This document shows, in pieces, positions 59,188 through 64,000 of a DNA stretch of 64,000 nt. Position 1 is the first letter of the stretch. Each line of letters starts with the position of its first letter. Source of the stretch: Cecembia rubra (GTDB lineage: Bacteria > Bacteroidota > Bacteroidia > Cytophagales > Cyclobacteriaceae); assembly GCF_003014575.1 (NCBI RefSeq), contig NZ_PYGF01000003.1, forward strand, positions 62,001 through 126,000. The letters run 5' to 3'. A program made the position numbers and the translations under genes. The notes below the pieces were generated by a model. The model was given only the letters and a program-made list of their open reading frames with translations. It did no database searches and was not told the DNA's origin.

Positions 59188-59748
59188 ATGGAAGAGATTC
59201 AATTATTCCTGGACGAAGCCAAAGAGATGATGCAAAAAGCAGTAGATCATACTGCGGCAGAATTGGTGAAAATCAGAGCCGGTAAGGCTATGCCTAATAT
59301 GTTGGACGGAATCATGGTGCCTTATTATGGATCCCCTACTCCCCTTCAACAAGTAGCTTCTGTCACCACTCCTGATGCCAGGACTTTAGCCATCAAACCT
59401 TGGGAAAGGAACCTTATTTCTGAAATTGAGCGTGCTATTATTAACTCTGATCTTGGCCTAGCTCCTCAGAATAATGGTGAAATGGTAATCCTTACTATCC
59501 CCCCATTAACAGAAGAACGAAGAAAAAACCTGGTAAAACAATCCAAGCAGGAATGTGAAACCGGAAAAGTATCGATCAGGACAGTAAGAAAAGACATCAA
59601 TGACTCCCTTAAGAAACTCCAAAAAGACGGAGCACCTGAAGATGAGGTCAAAAGGGCTGAAGATGTGGTTCAAAAGTATACTGATCAATATTCTGCCAAA
59701 ATTGATGAGCTGCTGACCAAAAAAGAGGCAGAAATCATGACAGTCTAA
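59188..59748 (+). CDS. frr: Ribosome recycling factor
   Basis: With EF-G it splits ribosomes after termination. The 186 residues include MQKAVDHTAAELVKIRAGKA, MLDGIMVPYYGSPTPLQQVA and the C-terminal KEDVQK-like helical part. It is followed by a strong terminator. Confidence 0.98.
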   Translation: MEEIQLFLDEAKEMMQKAVDHTAAELVKIRAGKAMPNMLDGIMVPYYGSPTPLQQVASVTTPDARTLAIKPWERNLISEIERAIINSDLGLAPQNNGEMVILTIPPLTEERRKNLVKQSKQECETGKVSIRTVRKDINDSLKKLQKDGAPEDEVKRAEDVVQKYTDQYSAKIDELLTKKEAEIMTV

Positions 59749-59765
59749 AATAACCCACTCTGTAT

Positions 59766-59804
59766 AAGTTCTTTCAGGAATATCCTGGAAGAACTTTTTT
59801 TTTG
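59766..59804 (+). terminator. Terminator of the pyrH-frr operon
   Basis: AAGTTCTTTCAGG (59766-59778) pairs with CCTGGAAGAACTT (59784-59796), one G-T pair, loop AATAT, then a run of T residues. It is 17 bases past the frr stop. Confidence 0.92.
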
Positions 59805-59820
59805 ATCCCTAACCAGATTT

Positions 59821-60399
59821 ATGATGATCAGAACTGAGAAAGAAAAAATGCTTGCCGGAGAATTATACAATAGCAGGGATCCTGAACTATTAGAAAGGTA
59901 TCATTTTGCCAGATCCCTTCTGTTGGAATTCAATCAGATGAGTTCCAGAAATCTCAAAAGAAAATCTGAAATACTCACTGAGTTGTTGGGCGAAGTTGGT
60001 GAAGGAGTCTGGATCGAAGCACCTTTTTATTGCGATTACGGTGAAAATATCAGGCTAGGAAATAACACCTTCCTGAATTTCAATTGCCTGTTGTTAGATG
60101 ACAACATCATCAGCATTGGAAAGAATGGATTAATTGGCCCCAATGTACAGATCTATACGGCCACCCACCCTTTAGCAGCCAATGAAAGAATTATTGCTGA
60201 TCCTGAAGAGCGGTATCTTACCCAGACCAAACCTGTACATATAGGTGATAATGTATGGATTGGAGGCAATACCTTGATTATGCCTGGAGTCACTATTGGA
60301 AATAATGTGACCATAGGAGCAGGTTCCCTTGTAACCAAAGACATACCCGATAATAGTCTTGCATTGGGAAGCCCCAGCCGGGTGATTAGAAAGTTGTGA
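59821..60399 (+). CDS. Maltose/galactoside O-acetyltransferase-like protein
   Basis: Transfers acetyl groups to sugars from acetyl-CoA. The 192-residue protein (191 from the second ATG) has the Maa N-terminal domain (TEKEKMLAGELYNSRDPELL) and left-handed hexapeptide-repeat coils. The catalytic histidine is His116 in YTATHPLAANE, and the acetyl-CoA binding coils are VWIGGNTLIMPGVTIGNNVT and VTKDIPDNSLALGSPSR. The true sugar substrate is unknown. It is 27 bases before a methyltransferase gene. Confidence 0.93.
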   Translation: MMIRTEKEKMLAGELYNSRDPELLERYHFARSLLLEFNQMSSRNLKRKSEILTELLGEVGEGVWIEAPFYCDYGENIRLGNNTFLNFNCLLLDDNIISIGKNGLIGPNVQIYTATHPLAANERIIADPEERYLTQTKPVHIGDNVWIGGNTLIMPGVTIGNNVTIGAGSLVTKDIPDNSLALGSPSRVIRKL

Positions 60400-60426
60400 T
60401 TTCAATTTTATTCGCTAAACAGTCCT

Positions 60427-61200
60427 ATGACAGAAGAAAACAAAAATATCCATGACTTCGATTTTGATTTGATCAGTGATTATTTTTCTCAATTTGAAAG
60501 ACAAGGTCCGGGTAGTCCTGAAGTCACTATCAAGGCCATAAGCTTTGTCGACAACCTGAGCCCTACCTCAAAGATTGCAGATATTGGTTCTGGAACCGGA
60601 GGTCAGACCATGGTCTTGGCTCAACATGTACCGGGACAAATCACTGCTATAGATTTGTTCCCAAAATTTATTGATAAATTGAATGCCCTTGCAACTCAGC
60701 TCAACTTACAGGATAGGATAAAAGGCATACAGGGATCTATGGAAAACCTTCCCTTTCAGGAGGAAGAATTGGACCTGATCTGGTCAGAAGGAGCCATTTA
60801 TAATATCGGTTTTGAGAAAGGGCTAAAAGAGTGGAAGAAATTTTTGAAAATAGGAGGCTACATTGCAGTGACTGAGGCTTCCTGGTTTACCGATAGAAGA
60901 CCAAAAGAAATTCAGGATTTTTGGGATATGGCCTATCCTGAAATTGACATGATCCCCAAAAAAGTTGCCCAGCTCCAAAATGCCGGCTACATTCCTGTGG
61001 CGGTTTTTATACTACCTGAGAACTGCTGGACAGACAATTACTATGTCCCTCAAGCCAAAATAATAGAGGATTTTTTAAATAAGCACAAAGGTAACCCCAC
61101 CGCCGAGGGACTTATCGCTGAGATCAAAAAAGAAATCCGGTTTTATTCCCAATACAAGGAATATTATGGCTATGTATTTTATATAGGGAGAAAGATTTAA
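60427..61200 (+). CDS. Class I SAM-dependent methyltransferase
   Basis: A 257-residue protein. Motif I is [19 protein letters not shown] (about 55-73) and motif II is [16 protein letters not shown] later [17 protein letters not shown] and the C-terminal [13 protein letters not shown] complete a small-molecule-type fold. The substrate is unknown. It lies on the same strand as the acetyltransferase at 27 bases, so it is probably in the same transcript, and is convergent with a nucleoside phosphorylase gene. Confidence 0.9.
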   Translation: MTEENKNIHDFDFDLISDYFSQFERQGPGSPEVTIKAISFVDNLSPTSKIADIGSGTGGQTMVLAQHVPGQITAIDLFPKFIDKLNALATQLNLQDRIKGIQGSMENLPFQEEELDLIWSEGAIYNIGFEKGLKEWKKFLKIGGYIAVTEASWFTDRRPKEIQDFWDMAYPEIDMIPKKVAQLQNAGYIPVAVFILPENCWTDNYYVPQAKIIEDFLNKHKGNPTAEGLIAEIKKEIRFYSQYKEYYGYVFYIGRKI

Positions 61201-61215
61201 ACCTCTTGATTATGT

Positions 61216-61238
61216 GAGGTGGTCAGTAAAGTCACCTC
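61216..61238. terminator. Weak hairpin between convergent genes
   Basis: GAGGTG (61216-61221) and CACCTC (61233-61238) can pair; ACCTC (61201-61205) can also pair with GAGGT (61216-61220). There is no clear T-run. It is a possible shared terminator. Confidence 0.3.
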
Positions 61239-61253
61239 CTATCTTATTATGTT

Positions 61254-62048
61254 TTAAACAATTCCCTTCACCAACTTCACCAATTTTTCACCTGCCTGAT
61301 TGGCTACAGCCACTACTTCTTCGTGGGTAAATTCCTTGGCGACTTTTGGAATGCTCTCATTGGTGATTACCGAAAAAGCAATGACCTGTATCCCCATATG
61401 ATGGGCGGCAATGATCTCCGGAACCGTACTCATTCCCACCGCATCAGCACCAATAATGCGCATGTAACGGATTTCTGATTTTGTCTCCAATTTAGGGCCT
61501 TGTACACCTACATATACACCCTTTCTTAGGGGCATATTCCATGATTGAGCCAACTCAAATGCTTTTTGGGACCAACCAAGATCAAGGGGTTCAGACATAT
61601 CAGGGAATCTTGGTCCAAATTCATCCGGGTTTTTACCTCTTAAGGGATTATCAGGAAGCAAACTGATAATATCCTCAATAAGCATAATATCACCTGCCTC
61701 AAAATCAGGGTTCAAACCTCCCGCAGCATTGGTAACAATTAACCTTTCGAGCCCCAACAACCTCAGGACCCGAAGTGGAAATATTACCTTTTCCATACCA
61801 TAACCTTCATAATAATGAAAGCGGCCATTCATGGCCACGACTTTTTTGCCCTCCAAATACCCAAAAACCAATTCTCCTGAATGGCCTTCAACAGTAGAAA
61901 CAGGAAAGCCTGGAATTTGGGCATATGGAATTATATGAAGTATGTCTATCTCTTTGGTAAGGCCACCAAGTCCCGACCCTAAGATTATTCCAGTTTCAGG
62001 TGCAAATGAGACTTGGTCTTTCAAATATTGCGCAGCTTCTTTTAGCAT
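61254..62048 (-). CDS. Purine nucleoside phosphorylase, class I (6-oxopurine type)
   Basis: Splits inosine and guanosine with phosphate. From ATG 62048 the protein has 264 residues; an ATG at 62078 lies inside a heptad repeat and is rejected. The family's trimeric-type motifs are all present: GIILGSGLGGL, VEGHSGELVFG, GRFHYYEGY, TNAAGGLNPDF, GPKLETKSE and GADAVGMSTVPEIIAAHHMG. The base-pocket segment reads SVITNES, with Asn where human PNP has Asn243, typical of 6-oxopurine enzymes. A paralog lies 130 bases upstream. Confidence 0.93.
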   Translation of the reverse strand: MLKEAAQYLKDQVSFAPETGIILGSGLGGLTKEIDILHIIPYAQIPGFPVSTVEGHSGELVFGYLEGKKVVAMNGRFHYYEGYGMEKVIFPLRVLRLLGLERLIVTNAAGGLNPDFEAGDIMLIEDIISLLPDNPLRGKNPDEFGPRFPDMSEPLDLGWSQKAFELAQSWNMPLRKGVYVGVQGPKLETKSEIRYMRIIGADAVGMSTVPEIIAAHHMGIQVIAFSVITNESIPKVAKEFTHEEVVAVANQAGEKLVKLVKGIV

Positions 62049-62058
62049 AAATTTAATT

Positions 62059-62086
62059 GTACAAAGTACTGTGTACAAAGTACCAT
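62059..62086. repeat. Heptad repeat array GTACNNN, four copies
   Basis: GTACAAA, GTACTGT, GTACAAA and GTACCAT follow with an exact period of seven. On the other strand it reads TACTTTG-type units, similar to TACTTGG at 14742-14748. It lies just before the start of the first phosphorylase. Confidence 0.65.
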
Positions 62087-62178
62087 GTTGTTTTTATGGG
62101 CTATTGTATGTTGTCGAAACCTTAAGCTTTAAAACTTAATCTATGAAACAATTAATTCAAAACTTCAGCACTCCCCTT

Positions 62179-63015
62179 TTACACTAACTTGACCAATTCA
62201 CGGATTATCAAACTCATGCCTGGTTCTGCTTTGGCAGCGGCGGCAAGGACTTCTTCTATCCTGACTTTTTTGATATTGCCAGGGGAGCAAAGGTCCGTAA
62301 TGGCTGATATGGCAAAAACTGGAATATCCATATGTCTGGCCACTATCACTTCCGGAATGGTACTCATCCCAATGGCGTCACCTCCTATTACCCTTAAATA
62401 ATTGTATTCTGCTTTGGTCTCTAAGTTGGGCCCTTGAACAGCAGCATAAACTCCCTGATGAACATGGATTTGGTTAGCTTCAGCAATCTTCAAAGCCTTT
62501 TGTATTAAAGAAAGATCATAGGGCTCAGACATGTCGGGAAATCTTACCCCAAATTCATCTAGGTTTTTACCTCTCAGGGGATTTTCAGGAAAAAGATCGA
62601 TATGGTCATTGATGATCATCATATCCCCAATTCCAAAATCCGGATTAAGTCCCCCTGCTGCATTGGAAACAAAAAGGTATTGGATACCCAGCTTTTTCAT
62701 CACTCTAACAGGAAAAGTCACTTCTTTCATTGAATAGCCCTCATAATAATGGAATCTGCCTTGCATGGCTACAACAGATTTACCTGAGAGCTTGCCAATA
62801 ATGAGTTTCCCTTTATGACTTTCTACAGTGGAAACAGGAAAATACGGAATCTCCTGATAGGAAATCTCCAATTCAATTTCGATGTTATTGATCAACTGAC
62901 CAAGACCTGTACCTAGGATAATGCCAACATCCAAAGGCGCATTGAATTTTTGTCGGATGTAATCTAAAGCAAAATTAATTTTATCAGTGTATGAAATATT
63001 GGATGCGTCATTCAT
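62179..63015 (-). CDS. Purine nucleoside phosphorylase paralog, Asp variant
   Basis: From ATG 63015 (MNDASNISYTDKINFALDYI) the protein has 278 residues; the first ATG (63075) gives an unlikely 20-residue extension. The motifs match its neighbour: GIILGTGLGQL, VESHKGKLIIG, GRFHYYEGYSMKEV, SNAAGGLNPDF, GPNLETKAE and GGDAIGMSTIPEVIVARHM. The base-pocket segment is SAITDLC, with Asp at the position of human Asn243. In human PNP and MTAP that change goes with 6-aminopurine use, so this paralog may handle adenine-type nucleosides. That is an inference. Confidence 0.9.
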   Translation of the reverse strand: MNDASNISYTDKINFALDYIRQKFNAPLDVGIILGTGLGQLINNIEIELEISYQEIPYFPVSTVESHKGKLIIGKLSGKSVVAMQGRFHYYEGYSMKEVTFPVRVMKKLGIQYLFVSNAAGGLNPDFGIGDMMIINDHIDLFPENPLRGKNLDEFGVRFPDMSEPYDLSLIQKALKIAEANQIHVHQGVYAAVQGPNLETKAEYNYLRVIGGDAIGMSTIPEVIVARHMDIPVFAISAITDLCSPGNIKKVRIEEVLAAAAKAEPGMSLIIRELVKLV

Positions 63016-63098
63016 TGTCCTAAAATTTTGACCAAGGTAAGCAATTAAGCTTTTTTGACCATAAATTTTGAACAAATTGGAAACTAATTGACTTTTGA

Positions 63099-63122
63099 GA
63101 TTGTATTAAGCAACATACAATC
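63099..63122. repeat. Inverted repeat upstream of the reductase gene
   Basis: GATTGTAT (63099-63106) and ATACAATC (63115-63122) are perfect inverted arms with 8 bases between them, in the 121-base divergent region of the second phosphorylase and the reductase. It may be an operator. Confidence 0.45.
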
Positions 63123-63136
63123 TGACACCCGGTTTT

Positions 63137-63661
63137 ATGATCAAAATTATTGTAGGTACCAATAGAAAAAACTCCATTTCACTAATTATAGCTCAACTTT
63201 ATCAGGACATACTGACTCAAAAAGGCACTGAATCCGAAATCCTTAACTTAAAGGATTTGCCACATGACTTTGTTTTTTCAGCATTGTACGATAAGAATGG
63301 AAAGAATGAACAATACAATGCTTTTCATGAAAAAGTGAAATCAGGAGACAAGTTTGTTTTTATTGTGCCGGAATACAATGGCTCATTTCCTGGAGTCCTT
63401 AAGGCATTTATTGACGGGATGACTTACCCCAATTCCTTTAGGAACAAAAAATGTGCATTAGTGGGAATATCTTCTGGAATAGGCGGGGGTGGCATCGCTT
63501 TGAGCCACCTCACCGACATCTTCCATTACCTTGGGATGCATGTACTTGCCCTCAAAATTAAACTGGCTAAAATTGAGGAGCATATGTCAGATAACCTGCT
63601 CACCAACAGGCTGTACATGGAATTACTTCAGTCCCAGGCGGAAATGTTGATTAACTTCTAA
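63137..63661 (+). CDS. NADPH-dependent FMN reductase family protein
   Basis: A 174-residue flavodoxin-like protein. The FMN phosphate loop is GTNRKNSISLIIAQLY, and the second flavin loop is VPEYNGSFPGVLKAFID. It resembles azoreductase/chromate-reductase family proteins. It is divergent from the second phosphorylase. Its stop is one base away from the ftsZ stop on the other strand, inside a perfect palindrome. Confidence 0.9.
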   Translation: MIKIIVGTNRKNSISLIIAQLYQDILTQKGTESEILNLKDLPHDFVFSALYDKNGKNEQYNAFHEKVKSGDKFVFIVPEYNGSFPGVLKAFIDGMTYPNSFRNKKCALVGISSGIGGGGIALSHLTDIFHYLGMHVLALKIKLAKIEEHMSDNLLTNRLYMELLQSQAEMLINF

Positions 63662-63674
63662 GTTAATCAACATT
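63643..63674. terminator. 14-base perfect palindrome spanning two convergent stop codons
   Basis: AATGTTGATTAACT (63643-63656) pairs with AGTTAATCAACATT (63661-63674) around TCTA. The stops at 63659-63661 (plus strand) and 63663-63665 (minus strand) both lie in it. There is no T-run on either side; it may still act as a two-way 3' end. Confidence 0.5.
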
Positions 63675-64000
63675 ATCATGTAAGAACCTATTATTCTTTA
63701 AGAACTCATTTTCATCCGTCAGGTTGAACCTGGAGATGCTTCTTTCAGAGCTGTGCTGCACATCAGATAATTTGACTTGCTTACGGACATAAGCCGGCAC
63801 TTCCAGTTTATCCTTGAACTCTTCTGGATTTTGGTTGTAAGACTTCAGGTTTTTAAGGCGTTCAAAACGCTCATAAGCTTTCTGAATGGCTTTTTGTCTC
63901 AACTGCTCATAATAGTCATTGCTATAATGGGCAGGTGTTTCTTCTTTCTTTTCTTCTGCAGTTGGAAATACAGGCCTTTCTTCTCTTTCAGAAGGAAGCT
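63663..64000 (-). CDS. ftsZ: Cell division protein FtsZ, C-terminal part
   Basis: The frame is open to the window edge, so only about 112 C-terminal residues are seen. They hold a variable linker (EETPAHYSNDYYEQL region), a basic helix RQKAIQKAYERFERLKNL, and the ending PAYVRKQVKLSDVQHSSE then NEFLKNNRFLHDNVD, which is the long Bacteroidota-type FtsZ tail. The GTPase domain lies outside. The TTG at 63902 is internal, not a start. The tail recruits FtsA and other division proteins. Confidence 0.88.
   Translation of the reverse strand, partial: LPSEREERPVFPTAEEKKEETPAHYSNDYYEQLRQKAIQKAYERFERLKNLKSYNQNPEEFKDKLEVPAYVRKQVKLSDVQHSSERSISRFNLTDENEFLKNNRFLHDNVD

Noticed and set aside
62049-62078. Longer start of the first phosphorylase
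   Set aside because: It would translate the heptad repeat; ATG 62048 matches the family length.

Overview
The window looks like a stretch of chromosome from a Bacteroidota member of the order Cytophagales, most likely near the Cyclobacteriaceae (an Algoriphagus/Cyclobacterium/Echinicola-like bacterium). The grounds are: moderate-to-low GC; Bacteroidota-type promoters (TTTG, about 19 bases, TAnnTTTG) before the main operons; rpsJ placed after fusA; one tuf gene behind a Tyr-Gly-Thr tRNA cluster; a tricorn-like S41 protease; BF3164-like propeller lipoproteins; and the FtsZ C-terminal tail. The genus is an inference from gene content only.

Layout. 1-2298: a stress-type cluster (ring-cleaving dioxygenase, YceI protein, MarR regulator) plus an alpha/beta hydrolase. 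2446-8746: an exported amidohydrolase, a small exported barrel-like protein, and a YbbA/YbbP-like ABC pair divergent from a TesA-like lipoprotein esterase. 8911-14719: a GMC dehydrogenase with its small subunit, then three exported or lipoprotein genes. 14808-19544: a geranylgeranyl-reductase-like flavoprotein and a tricorn-like protease. 19769-22168: enolase and carA.

22296-40104 is the ribosomal supercluster, all on the minus strand. In transcription order it is rpsL-rpsG-fusA-rpsJ, a terminator and new promoter, then rplC-rplD-rplW-rplB-rpsS-rplV-rpsC-rplP-rpmC-rpsQ-rplN-rplX-rplE-rpsN, a gap with a hairpin, then rpsH-rplF-rplR-rpsE-rpmD-rplO-secY-map-infA-rpmJ-rpsM-rpsK-rpsD-rpoA-rplQ. 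A short AT-rich patch at about 40190-41622 holds a propeller lipoprotein gene and a decayed small exported peptide gene. It separates this cluster from the second information-processing block (41636-55062): tRNA-Tyr-Gly-Thr, tuf, tRNA-Trp, secE, nusG, rplK, rplA, rplJ, rplL, rpoB, rpoC and a DUF3467 gene.

55217-64000: an M1 aminopeptidase lipoprotein, a stand-alone biotin carrier protein, pyrH-frr, an acetyltransferase, a methyltransferase, two purine nucleoside phosphorylase paralogs whose base-pocket residue differs (Asn versus Asp), a flavin reductase, and the 3' end of ftsZ.

Most of the window is conserved housekeeping DNA. No CRISPR array, insertion sequence, prophage or clearly new defence system was seen. 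The best leads are the paired nucleoside phosphorylases, the decayed peptide with its propeller partner, the probable iron-sulfur GMC dehydrogenase, a Cys-rich 32-residue ORF behind the tricorn-like protease, heptad repeats in two intergenic regions, and several hairpins that overlap promoters or stop codons.
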